Shown here one piece after another: positions 32,820 to 44,488 of a stretch of DNA of 64,000 nucleotides. The stretch's first letter is position 1. Each line of letters starts with the position of its first letter. Origin of the DNA: Isoperla grammatica. Lineage: Eukaryota; Arthropoda; Insecta; Plecoptera; Perlodidae. Made by a program: the position numbers and the translations under genes. Location: contig OX246744.1 of NCBI GenBank assembly GCA_945910005.1, positions 45,953,850 to 46,017,849 on the forward strand, in the 5' to 3' direction. Below the pieces are notes generated by a model that worked only from the letters and a program-made list of their open reading frames with translations, ran no database searches and was not told where the DNA came from.

Positions 32820-34975
32820 CACTGGCCAGTGTCAGACCCAGTGTTACATACATTTTTATGGCCAGTGTAGACCCAGTGTAAGACAGGCGAACGAAGCCTG
32901 TATGTTACGTTGCTCAAACCCAGCGAAGCAAAATGTATCGAAGAACACTGAAAGTGTGTTTCTGTGGTTGTGTCGCTATTTGTTTACACTTTGCAACCCC
33001 ATGCCGAGAACCCAGCCACCCGGAAGGAAGGGTTGTAGGGGGCGATATCACCCCCCACCCCCGACGATATATCAATGTCGTGAACAACCCCCAGGCCGAG
33101 CGCGTTGTAGGCGCGTGTGAGCAGAGAGCGCGTGGGTCAATTCCTATTGCGCTAACACAACTTGTGTCCAATTGCGCCAAGTTTTATACCTGTGCAAGAC
33201 GAAGGGACATTCTCAGTATAAAAATCAAACGAAATTTTAATTTTTTGAATTATCTTAAGAGATCTAACTTACTCGAAATAAAAAGTCTGAGTCAATGGCG
33301 AATTGTGATTTAGTAAGTCCTATACAGTCAGACTTAACGAATGAATGAATGAATTAATGAATTATTAACAATTATTTTTTATATATTTTGATTAATTATT
33401 CTTTTCTATTAAAAATAGCGCTGAATGATATAAAATTAATGCAATACATGTATGTTCTTTATTGGGGTTAATTTAGCTTTCGCTCTTTACATTCACATTA
33501 ATACAATAGTATAACATATAATAAACAATAAACTAAACTAAACTACACTAAACAACTAAACAACATTAATTTAAGATCAAGACAAAAACACAGATAATTA
33601 TAAATAGGCTATAAGTTATATAAACAAAATTGTAGATTATAATTATAAGATAAAGATAATTAAGATAATATTAATAAAATAATATAAAAATATAATATAA
33701 TACCTTACATGCACATAACATTAAATAACCAACGAGAAGTTATTTTAATTGTTGTATAGTAATAAAAATTCAATACAAATAAATATTACAACCATAAAAA
33801 GTTTCATCGTCGTTTTTAAATTAATAAGGCCTATACATTTTTAATTTAATTACAGAAATAAAAACGTAGCAATTACAATATTTTTAAGTTTAAAATACCA
33901 AATCGACGTTTTCAATATTTGTATGCGTTCCCAAGATAATATAAGAGCTACCCTGTGTAAACACCCGTTAATATTGCAGAATGATATTCTTGCTCAGTAC
34001 GCAGAATATAAAAGTTCGTGGTGTTTTTCGTTTTGCCTATAGGGGTGGGGGTTGAGGGGAGGTGGGTGTTCAACCGCCCCCCCCCCCCCCCCCTAGTGCG
34101 TAGCATCTGCTTCGTATACTCTTATTTATCTCCCTCGCCCAGGCCCACCAACCGACCAACAAATAAAGAGTGTTTACCAACTCGTTCCTTATCAAGCTTT
34201 TTATTTATTCCCTCTGTATTCAGGTTGGAAGTATTGCGCATAAATATTCCCCGGTAACAAATGACTCCCCAGAGCTGAACCCCTCACTGATGTGTGCGTG
34301 GGCTGGGTTTTGGGCTGCTGGGTAGTCTAAACGTTATCTATACGTGTTTGCTGTTATCTATACGTGTTTGCTGTTATCTATACGTTTTATTAATGGTACC
34401 TTTTCCGTTTTAAGTTATGCAGGTTGTAAAAATATGTTTTTTATTTTCGCGATTAATTTACTAAAAATGTATGTAATAAATAAATAGTGTTTCTATTAAT
34501 TGGAACTTAAAGTTAACATGAAAAATATTTGATTTATTAAAGAAAGAATTATATAAGTTTATATCAGTGACGATACAAAACGAAAACACAAAACAACTAA
34601 CATAACCTATGAAATTGAGATTTGAAATTATACCCATGACTAAAACATCTCTTTTCGGTAATCGAAATTGTCACACGGACGACTTTTATTGTTTGAGTCT
34701 TCTTTACCAATTAACTACCTCAAGTTGTAGTGGTGGAAACTGCGCGCGCATGTTTATTGCAAGAAAATGGCCAAGACATTTTACTACTGGATACAAAATA
34801 GACCATTTTCTATATTGATCTAGGACCCTTAGATAGAACTAATCACGGCCCTATAAATCTTCAATGAAAACAATTTTCAACAATACTACAACTCTACAAC
34901 AATAAAATACTAGTTTTCTAATGTTATATCAAGGTGCATATTTTATTGCTGAGCATTGTTGTCATTGAAGATCGA
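32820..34975. other. Stretch without a recognisable gene
   Basis: 33320-33950 is very AT-rich. 34325-34385 holds three direct copies of a 20-bp unit gttatctatacgtgtttgct. A C-run of about 17 is at 34077-34093. The repeat tctaggacccttagatagaa at 34818-34880 also occurs at 26541-26590 and in part, inverted, near 35640. No exon recognised. Confidence 0.5.
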
Positions 34976-34981
34976 GCCTAA

Positions 34982-35321
34982 AGGTCGGTGCACAATAGCC
35001 CGGTAACGATAACTGTAACGATAACGATAACGGGAAAGAAGTTCGATTTCATGTTAAATGACGATACGATGCACAATAAGAGCTTCCCGTTACCGGGCCC
35101 GGTAACGGTAACGGGAAGTTCGCCAAGTTTTAACTTAACGTTACCGTTTCCGTCCGTACGTTACCGGGACCAATCAGAATCAAGCGTCCACGGCCTGTTA
35201 AAAGTATTAGCAAATAGCCGAGCGTCTGCTTAACGGGCAATTGTGCATCGAATGCCTTCCCGTTACCGTTTTATTTTTATCGTTATACAGTTATCGTTAC
35301 CGGGCAATTGTGCACCGACCT
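34982..35321. mobile_element. PIF/Harbinger-like MITE with TAA target duplication
   Basis: Starts AGGTCGGTGCAC and ends GTGCACCGACCT, flanked on both sides by TAA (34979-34981 and 35322-35324). Inner arms are rich in taacgataacg / cgttaccg, and the centre has a second palindrome (gttaccgggcccggtaac) near 35090-35106. Length 340 bp, no transposase. A 3-bp TAA duplication fits the TWA preference of PIF/Harbinger elements; the superfamily is inferred from that alone. Confidence 0.8.
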
Positions 35322-36016
35322 TAAGGTATACTAGATTTACTCTTAGCGGAGTAATTGCGAAGCGCAAAGTAAGGTCATTGAATGAGATCCAAAATCGCCA
35401 TTTTGGATCCAACTACAAAAATCACATTATTATTTAAATAATCCTCACTAATAATGTGAACTTACGCGTAAAGTATTTCCTTTGAAAATATAATATATAG
35501 AATGTGAAGACAAAATCTCATTACAGATTGTTATTTTGCCTTTTTGACCCATAATTTGTTTTGACAGATCAATTCATTTGTTTTTCTGAATGCGCGCTAC
35601 AAGCGATCTAGTAGACCTTGATCTAGCGCTCTAGATTCTAGATGGCCGTGATTAATTCTATCGGGTCCTAGAATGTCGCCAGTCCCGCCAGAGCCTTCTA
35701 AGTGGAATCTCATCTCCAGCAAGCCGTGGTTTCTTCACGGCGAAAGCTCAGAGCTTGCATATTTTATCGAACCCATCAAGCTTGGCCACAAAGACTCCCG
35801 CTTTGTATAACTTAGGAATTGCCTGAGGCAGCGGAAATCAGCGTCGCCGTCTTTGTTACTCGCTCACTTTTTATCATCCCTTCGCATCATCTTGAAGCAA
35901 GGTAGAGTCTTGGGGGTTGCGGGCCACTACGGTATCATTACTCCAGACTTGAGATGTTCTTAGATTGATGCCCCCCCCCCCCCCCATCGCTATGTGACCC
36001 CCCCCCCCACCCCTTA

Positions 36017-36335
36017 AATAAAAAAATAAAAAAAATCACATTAAGAGTCTACTCACTCAGTAACGAAACTGATTTTCAGTGGGGGACTTTAATTTAAAGC
36101 GACTAAACCAACCCTGTAGGCTCCGAACACCATCGACGAGTGAGCGATAACCAATCAAAGATCGATATTTCAAATACGAAACATATGAATCAGTGATTGG
36201 ACAGTGCGAACACCTGCGGACAAATGCCAGAATCAACAAGGTCGATTCAGAACGACTTTGAATTTATTGAGTGCTTCGTTGCTAGGACGGGTCCAAAGTC
36301 ACCGTTTACTTATTCCTAAGACAAGAAGTAATGGT
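36017..36335 (-). mobile_element. SINE-A copy, head-less
   Basis: Reverse orientation from the A-rich tail at 36017 to acaagaagtaatgg at 36335. Preceded by two C-runs (35968-35985 and 35998-36009). Confidence 0.85.
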
Positions 36336-36339
36336 AATA

Positions 36340-37860
36340 ATAAGTATGACCTCGTTTTCTTCATAATGTTGCAATTTTATTATTTTGACAGCTCAATGTT
36401 TGTCCATCAGTTTGATTCATTTGTTACATTGTTGTAGTTTGGCTGTGACGTCAGTTGCAAGTTCCTTATAGCTAGAATTCCTCTGTCAGCTACAAATTGT
36501 AATTTTCAATCAAGAAATATCTAGACCAACTTGAAATAAGATCACAATATGAATTGGTCTGCAAGTTATCATGGCCATGGAACTCTTGCACTTTATGAGA
36601 GCTGTAGCAAAATGAACAAAATCATTGTGATTTATACCGCTGAACCCTGATGACGCAGTATTCAATTCAGTCAGGATGGAAGAAGGTTTTTATTGAATAA
36701 AACTGGATGGATACACATCAATAATATTTGTAATCTACCTGATTTCATGTTCCAATTCTGGTGTTAGTTTAAGGCTGCACTATTCACTACAGTCCGTTAC
36801 AAATCAAGAGACATGTGGGCTAAGCGTTAACTAAAGTCAATCGTTGCTTTTCTTAAGAATAAAACACATATTGATGTCTTGAGAAAGCTTTAAGATATGG
36901 ATAAAGTGATTCTTACATGGACTTAAGTTTCGCATCAGTTAAACATTTAATGTAAAAACTCCCAAACATTGCAATTGTTATTTGAAAAATAATCTAATTC
37001 TAAATTATCGAATTCATTATAATAAGTAATTTAATACCTACTGAATGATCAAATATTATAATCAGTATAGTACTTATTTTTATTCCTAAATCCACAATAA
37101 TAATAATAAGTAAAACGAATTCAGTACAAATAACAACTACTGCTAAAAATGTTAGAAACATTTATAGAGCATTCAGTCTGTATAGGGCTTACAAAACCAA
37201 AGTCCTCTGTAGTGTAGATTCAGATTGATTTTCGATTACCGGTAGCATTCTTGAGACATTATTACAAAATATGTGTGGTTTCTGACGAAAAGTTAACCAG
37301 ATAAAATAATTCAGCAAATAAATAAACGCAATCATTACAAGATTTGGACATGTGCGCCCCTAACTTTCAACAGCGTTCCATGAGCTATTATATTCTGTCA
37401 GTTTGTCCACACTATAGTTTTATCAGCTCAATAGACAGTCCACATGACCTCTAGCCTGTATGGATCACCTCTAGCATGTAGGGGTCACCTCTAGTCTGTA
37501 GGGGTCACCTCTAGCATGTAGGGGTCACCAGACAGACCATTAGCCTCTGTACTTCACTCCGCCATAATTAAAGACAAATAGTTTACGGTTTGTACAACGA
37601 AATCACCGCAATTCATTTGTCTCTGGGTCTCTCTAACATTGTATCCCCTTGTTTCCTGTAGCCGTGACCCCCCTCCCACCCCCACTCCTCCTACACCGCA
37701 CAAAGAATAATTGTGCTGAAATGACGTGAATGTAATTCACATGTTATCTATTTACACAGTTTCAACTCTGCACTTTGGAACTAGAAACTAAAAGACTGCA
37801 GTCAGTGAGTTATGTGTCTGATTTTTATTTTTGTTTTCTTCATGTGTCCTGTGAACCTAA
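36340..37860. other. Stretch without a recognisable gene
   Basis: 36365-36470 is a third copy of the dispersed repeat seen at 23640-23740. 37443-37530 contains four direct copies of a 20-bp unit (cacctctagcatgtaggggt). Otherwise nothing. Confidence 0.55.
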
Positions 37861-38047
37861 AGGATGAATGAAGGAATGAAGGAATGAAGGAGTGAAGAAT
37901 GAATGAAGGAATAAATGAATGAATGAATGAATAAATTAATGAAGGAATGAAGGAATGAAGAATGAATGAAGGAATCAATGAAGGAATGAATGAATGAATG
38001 AATGAATTTATGAATGAATGAATGAATGAATGAATGAATGAATGAAT
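37860..38047. repeat. (GAAT)n microsatellite
   Basis: gaatgaatgaat runs with gaaggaat interruptions, passing directly into the 18-bp minisatellite. Confidence 0.9.
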
Positions 38048-38074
38048 GTAGAACAGCGTCTGCCCCTGGCGACG

Positions 38075-38902
38075 CTCCGTACTAAGGCGTCGCTCCGTAC
38101 TAAGGCGTCACTACGTACTATGGCGTCGCTCCGTACTAAGGCGTCGCTCCGTACTAAGGCGTCGCTCCGTACTAAGGCGTCGCTCCGTACTAAGGCGTCG
38201 CTCCGTACTAAGGCGTCGCTCCGTACTAAGGCGTCGCTCCGTACTAAGGCGTCGCTCCGTACTAAGGCGTCGCTCCGTACTAAGGCGTCGCTCCGTACTA
38301 AGGCGTCGCTCCGTACTAAGGCGTCGCTCCGTACTAAGGCGTCGCTCCGTACTGAGGCGTCGCTCCGTACTGAGGCGTCGCTCCGTACTGAGGCGTCGCT
38401 CCGTACTGAGGCGTCGCTCCGTACTAAGGCGTCGCTCCGTACTAAGGCGTCGCTCCGTACTAAGGCGTCGCTCCGTACTAAGGCGTCGCTCCGTACTAAG
38501 GCGTCGCTCCGTACTAAGGCGTCGCTCCGTACTAAGGCGTCGCTCCGTACTAAGGCGTCGCTCCGTACTAAGGCGTCGCTCCGTACTAAGGCGTCGCTCC
38601 GTACTAAGGCGTCGCTCCGTACTGAGGCGTCGCTCCGTACTGAGGCGTCGCTCCGTACTAAGGCGTCGCTCCGTACTAAGGCGTCGCTCCGTACTAAGGC
38701 GTCGCTCCGTACTAAGGCGTCGCTCCGTACTAAGGCGTCGCTCCGTACTAAGGCGTCGCTCCGTACTAAGGCGTCGCTCCGTACTAAGGCGTCGCTCCGT
38801 ACTAAGGCGTCGCTCCGTACTAAGGCGTCGCTCCGTACTGAGGCGTCGCTCCGTACTGAGGCGTCGCTCCGTACTGAGGCGTCGCTCCGTACTGAGGCGT
38901 CG
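38075..38902. repeat. 18-bp minisatellite, 46 copies, with higher-order pattern
   Basis: Unit ctccgtactaaggcgtcg, 828 bp. Nearly all variation is one A/G change (actaagg or actgagg). G-type units occur in clusters: four at 38353-38407, two at 38623-38641, four at 38839-38893, separated by 11 and 10 A-type units, which points to duplication of larger blocks. The period keeps a plus frame open as Leu-Arg-Thr-Lys/Glu-Ala-Ser; no initiation context, splice site or extra coding sequence supports a gene. Confidence 0.95.
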
Positions 38903-39251
38903 CTATACGCTCGACTCTTCTCTCTATGATAGAGACAGAGTTAACAACTTCTCTGAGGAAGTTACCGGAAGTTTCCAGACCTCGAATTTCACTCCGGGGC
39001 CGCGGGCGGTTGAGGGGTGGGGGGAAGGGGGGAAGGGGGGAGGGGGGGGGAGAGGGGAGGGCAGTGAAACTCTCTCTCGCGAAGACGTCGGCAGAACTCA
39101 CAAGGAAATACACAAACCAATCAGGTGGTGTTGATAAACCTCGGGGAGACAGAGAGAGATGCAGAGAAGGTGTTTTAAGTTCTTTGCACTAGGGTATCCG
39201 GTTCTTTGGTTTCTTTGATATCGTAGTGCAAAGAACTTAAAACACTTTCTG

Positions 39252-39331
<80 letters not shown>

Positions 39332-39340
39332 GCTCTTAGA
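38903..39340. other. G-rich and (CT)n low-complexity stretch
   Basis: 39008-39062 is a run of G blocks (gggtggggggaagggggg) with quadruplex potential. 39252-39332 is (CT)n. Between them an imperfect palindrome, gttttaagttctttgcact / agtgcaaagaacttaaaac, spans 39171-39243. Confidence 0.8.
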
Positions 39341-40625
39341 AAGTGGCCGTGATGCTAATCGGAGGTCCATTGTTCTCAAAGTGTTACACATAATCTATAA
39401 AATTGCCCCAATTCTCATGCTTAAGGCACAGATAACAAAGTGCTTAAAGTCGATCGATGATAACTGCACATGTAATATAAATCATTCAAATTGTATGTAC
39501 TGCAAGTTGAGATTAAGCTTGTGAATATTGTAGAAAAAATATGCACCTACCGCTATTAGTTTTTTATTTATTGAGTGTTGAAATGCGTTGGAATTCCCTA
39601 TGTTTTATACATTGTAACTGAACAAAAACCTACACTTTCAATCGTATAACTTTGCGTAGCACCTACAAAAAGTAATATATTGTAACAAATTTTCGTCCTA
39701 AATGTAGATAACTTCATGACTAACATGAATACGTTTAAAAAAGATGATCGAACGCGATCCGTTTTCGAGATATTCGCGTTGGTGTGTCAATTTTACGTCA
39801 AATCTACTCAAATTAGAAACTATAAATATACTTTATTAATAAAAAAAAATATATAATTTTAAGAAGTTCGGTATTAAATGCTACTCGCATGTAATAATTC
39901 TTGAAATTCATAATTTAGAATAAAAAAAAGTATTTTTTCATGTCCATTTAATTTGAATAGTTTAGTTGTATTGAATGGGTAGTTCACTTCATCGATCGAC
40001 TTTAAGGTGTAACTGAGTCGGGGCTGGAGATTACAATTATCAAGATGTATACATAATATTTCAAAATAACAGATTTAAAAAGGTTTCCATTCGCATCAAA
40101 TCAGACAATTTTAGATATTATTGAAATAGTATAATTTCATCCAAAAACAAACATTTTTGCATACATTTGTTGGAGAACATCTGTAGATATTGATAATAGC
40201 TGACCTGCAGCTTTACAAAATTTTAATATTGATCACATATCACGATTTTCTCGATTTCGAGCTCTCTTCTTTCTTTCGTCAAGCCTTTATGTAGTCTTTT
40301 AGAATTGAACCTGAAAAACACTATTAAAACAAATGTAATCACATTTTCTATTCTGTGTAATTATCGTTCTATTTTTTTTTCATTTAAAAGAAAATTGTTT
40401 TAATAATGCAGTCTGAAACAGGAATGTTGGGTTCAGATTGTGTCCTCGCCAGATTCCGTTGAGAGAAATGTAATAGCCGGGGCTCTATTGTGAGTCGGTA
40501 ATGCCAACATTGCAGGACTATCTCACTCTGTGAGATTATCGAGATAATGAGCGCTTAGAGGGAGGTAGAGCACATCCTGAAAACATTTACCCCCCATCCA
40601 CACTACGTAGGCTTGTACATTGATT
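39341..40625. other. AT-rich stretch without a recognisable gene
   Basis: Nothing coding seen. It ends at the first (ATT)n tract. Confidence 0.5.
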
Positions 40626-40670
40626 ATTATAAGTATTATTATTAATATTATTATTATTATTATTATTATT
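40626..40670. repeat. (ATT)n tract at 5' edge of retrotransposon copy 1
   Basis: About 45 bp of imperfect att repeats immediately before the 5'-truncated end of the first non-LTR element. Confidence 0.85.
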
Positions 40671-41060
40671 GACATTTCTAATCATCTGAATATTCCTCTT
40701 ACTAGTGACGATATAGAAGCCGCCCTTCGTCTGCCCAGTCGAAACGAAGGTAGGCCCCGTAAAATTATTGTTCAGTTTAGTTCAAGGAAGAAAAGAGACT
40801 TGTTTATTGTCAAAAAACGAGAGGTGTTGACTTCTCAGCAAATATTAGGTGGTCGTCGAGGGTCTGATACCCGAGTTTACATCAACGAGAATCTCACACC
40901 TCATTACAGTGGTCTCCTCGTAGCGGCGAAGCAGCGCGCTAGGGCAGCAGGATACAAGTTTGTGTGGTGGCGAAAAGACCGAATTTGTGTGCGCAAAGAC
41001 GAACAAACACGTGGGATTATCTCAATTTGCTGTCCGAGAGATCTGGACAAGTTAAAATAA
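40671..41060 (+). pseudogene. ORF1 protein, C-terminal part (retrotransposon copy 1)
   Basis: Open from the truncation point (DISNHLNIPLTSDDIEAAL) to TAA at 41058-41060, 129 codons. The conserved region VYINENLTPHYSGLLVAA ... GYKFVWWRKDRICVRKDE resembles the C-terminal nucleic-acid-binding domain of ORF1 proteins in insect CR1-group elements, often labelled FP25K-like or 'zinc finger DNA binding protein'. An N-terminal coiled coil/zinc finger is absent because of 5' truncation. ORF2 starts 43 bp downstream. Confidence 0.75.
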
Positions 41061-41103
41061 CTTACGTCAGCTTCGATAGGGCTGATTGTGAGACGACCGG
41101 GCT

Positions 41104-44089
41104 ATGGACAAGGTCACGTCATTAACATACGATTCTCTGAGCACGTGTAAAACAGTAAGTAATATTGACGACTGGTTTAATGGATTGGATAGTTCTTCAT
41201 TTAAAATTTTGTCTTTAAACATTAGATCATTAAAAAAACATTGGGATGAACTCAAAGTGATATTAGAAAAGCAAATAGGTTTATTTGATGTGCTTGTTTT
41301 AAGTGAAGTGCGAAGTTTCAACTCAACGTTTTGTTTGGATGGCTAATGGCTATTATACTATAAGTAAGACAAGGTTTGACAGCAGTGGAGGTGGCTTGGC
41401 ATTGTTTATTAAAAAGGAAATCAGTTGCACTAATATAGAGAATAATTTTACACACTTTGAAGGAATTGCGTGTTCCCTTGATTTTCCGTCGGGTGTGTCA
41501 TTGTCAATGCTAGCAATATATAGGCCACCGGCAAAGTCATCTCCAACTGCTGAGAAAACTCGCTTTGTGAATGAACTTGCGTCATACTATGACACACATA
41601 AGAACAAGAATGCTATACTGGTTGGGGATATAAATATTGATGTATTGGATGTTTTTGATAATAGTGTACAACTGTATGAGAATGAACTGTCTAGATATGG
41701 GTTTTTGAAATGTATTACGGAGGCAACTAGAGAGGAAATTTTATCAGGTAAGCTGACAAGGTCTTGCATTGATCACGCATTTGTTAGAGGTGATGTAAAT
41801 AACGTGGATGCGGCAATATTCACCTCAAAAGTAAGCGACCACTACATGGTAATGTTAGCCTTGGACTATGGCACAGTTGATATGCAGCGTTCTAGGGAGA
41901 CAAATAAGCTGTGTATGGATGAAAATAAATTATACCAAGCTTTGAAATCTGTGCAATGGAGTGACCTAGATGCTTACGATAACTGTTCCGATCTGTACAA
42001 TGCCATTGAAGAAATATTCAACAATGCTTATACATCTAGTGCGTTCTTTAAACATTTCAAGGAAACTAACAGAACAAATAAAGAATGGATAACGGATGAG
42101 ATACGTATATTAGTAAAACGTAGAGATAGTTGTTTTCACAAATGGAAAAACTGTAAGCTTCTAAGCCCGTTAAATGAAATATATAGATGTGAATATAAAC
42201 AATTGAGAAACGTGGTTAATAATGAGATTAAAAAAACTAAAAACGAGTTTTATCAGCGTAAGTTTGCACACTATAAAAATGACATAAAAAAACCTGGCAG
42301 ACTATTAATAACTTATTAGGGAAAAAGTCTAAAGATTCCGTTGATGAAATTGTTGATAAATACCTGGGGAAAATACACACGCGGGAGGAAAATGCAGATG
42401 GGTTTGTTAATAGTTTTGTGGATGGAGTTGAAAACATACAGCATTCTTGTAGTAAAAAGGTGTGTCCACAAACCGACGATAGGTCGCAAGTTCAATCTTT
42501 TTTTATGCCAAAAGTATCTGCGAGGGAGGTTGCGGGAATCATTAATGGAATGGAGCGCAAACAACCCGGTATCGATGGCATCCGAGTTATTGATCTTCAA
42601 AATATATGTGAAGAGATAAGTCCCATTATTGCCAAATTTATAAATTTATCAGTTGAAGAAGGTATGGTACCACAGAAATTAAAAGTATCTATTGTAAGGC
42701 CTATATACAAGAAGGGTGATCATATGGATTATGGGAATTATAGACCAATAGCTTTGTTACCAGTTATAGAAAAAATTCTAGAGCGATGTGTTTCAAATGC
42801 CCTAACAAAATATTTAGCAAAGTATAAAATTATAACACAACAACAATATGGATTTCAGGAAGGTAAAGGAACGTCAGATCTTCTATTGCAATTTTCAGAC
42901 TTTGTTAATTCAAAATTAGACGACAACATGCATGTTGTGGCCATGTTCATTGACTTCAGCAAAGCATTTGACACCCTCAACCATAAAATACTTTTAAGGA
43001 ACTTGGAACAAGTTGGAATTAGAGGTCAATTGCTAAAATGGTTTGAGAGTTATTTGAGTGAAAGAGAAGTTGCGGTCAAAATTGGAAGTTCATTAAGTAA
43101 AAAATTAGCTGTCAAGTCCGGTGTGCCTCAAGGCTCAATATTGGGACCAATTCTATACCTTATTTATGTAAATAATATTGTAAAGTACATGCGGAAGTGT
43201 AAAATTTACTTATATGCTGATGATACCGCTCTAATTGCCGTTCATAAGAACTTAAACATCGCTAATCATTATCTACAAACTGACTTTCAAAATTTACTAT
43301 TGTGGGCCCACGATAACGGTTTGGTTATAAACGTAGCAAAAACTAAAATCGTGCATATATGTAACCCTTTAAACATTGATCGGTTAAGCACCGTGAGAAT
43401 TATCTCTCATTCCTATGATTGCATGCATGGTGAAACTTGTACTTGTAATACTGTTATTGATTGCGTTGACAGCCACATGTATCTAGGATTAATAATTGAT
43501 AATCGGTTTAATTGGGTTCCGCACATCGATAAATTATGTAATAAATTAAGAGCATGTCTCAGTCAAATGTATTGTATAAAAACTATGCTTCCTTCAGATA
43601 CTCTTAAAACAGTTTACTTATCTCTAGCAGAATCAATATTAATGTACGGTATATTAGCATGGGGTAACGCGTCATTATCAAATCTAAGGCATATTACAGC
43701 TTTGCAACATCAAATGGTCACGTTCTTCACCAAATCTCATAGAAATATTGACTGCGTTGAGTCCAGCGTTTATAAAAAAAGGTGACGTTTTGCCTATCCA
43801 CATGCTATATAAGTATAGACTCGCTTTTCGGTTTTATTTTAAAAATGATTTTAAAATGATTCTTCAAAATCCAATCACCACGCGTTCTCAAATATCACAT
43901 TTATATAGGATCCCTAAATATTTCAACAAACACGGCGCGAGAACGCTTAAAGTAATTATTCCACGTACTTTTAACGAGTTGCCACTTAGCCTGAAAGTAC
44001 TAACTTCAATTAGCATAATTAAAAGAGGGCTAAAGGATTTTTATTTAAATAGTATTAAATCTCATATCAATTCTTTGTTTGTACGTTAA
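41104..44089 (+). pseudogene. ORF2 endonuclease-reverse transcriptase, frameshifted (copy 1)
   Basis: ATG 41104. The apurinic-type endonuclease spans about the first 250 codons: SLNIRS, GGGLALF, AIYRPP, VGDINID, SDHYMVM. Reverse transcriptase follows from about 42680: RPIYKKGD, NYRPIALLPV, QYGFQ, FIDFSKAFDTL, GVPQGSILGP, YADDTAL at about 43215-43235, then YLGLIIDNRFNW and the AESILMYGILAWG C-terminal motif. Catalytic Asp pair and endonuclease residues are intact. Three lesions break the frame: a 7-bp tandem duplication (atggcta twice) near 41337-41350, a 1-bp shift in an A-run at about 42288, and another in an A-run near 43774. The stop codon is at 44087-44089. Similar in length and order to copy 2, which is truncated earlier. 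Confidence 0.9.
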
Positions 44090-44418
44090 TTGTTGGGTTT
44101 TCATCGTTGTCTTCATAAATTTAATTTGGTCTTTATTAAAATCATGTGATTTCAAAGTAGTTGTCAAACATGCATATGTTTTACTGTCTTCTATCTTGAT
44201 CTTTTGTGTCGTAATCGTTCTCATTATTAGTTCCATGTTGTATTATATTCTACTGTCATATTCTTTTTGTTTCCATCTTACTGTGCACTGAACTGTTATT
44301 TATTTTGTGTAATCCACAGTTAAGCCTCATGGCTTTGTGGAACAAGTTGTTCTGTACTTTTCATTTTGTATTCTAATAATAATAAAGTTTGTGCGATTGT
44401 GAAAAAAAAAAAAAAAAA

Positions 44419-44488
<70 letters not shown>
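44419..44488. repeat. (ATT)n tract between the two retrotransposon copies
   Basis: About 70 bp of perfect att repeats joining the poly-A tail of copy 1 to the truncated 5' end of copy 2. Confidence 0.95.

Larger units (their letters stand above)
40671..44418 (+). mobile_element. Non-LTR retrotransposon, copy 1 (CR1/Jockey group)
   Basis: 5'-truncated inside ORF1, followed by ORF2 with endonuclease and reverse transcriptase, a 3' UTR of about 310 bp, aataataaag near 44381 and a poly-A tail of 17 at 44402-44418. It is bordered by (ATT)n on both sides. ORF2 has three frameshifts, so the copy is inactive. Its domain order, APE-type endonuclease and ORF1 type fit the CR1/L2-Jockey assemblage; I cannot fix the clade without a tree. 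Confidence 0.9.

Noticed and set aside
38042..38929. 295-codon ORF of Leu-Arg-Thr-Lys-Ala-Ser repeats
   Set aside because: Product of an 18-bp minisatellite flanked by (GAAT)n and low-complexity sequence; no evidence of a gene.
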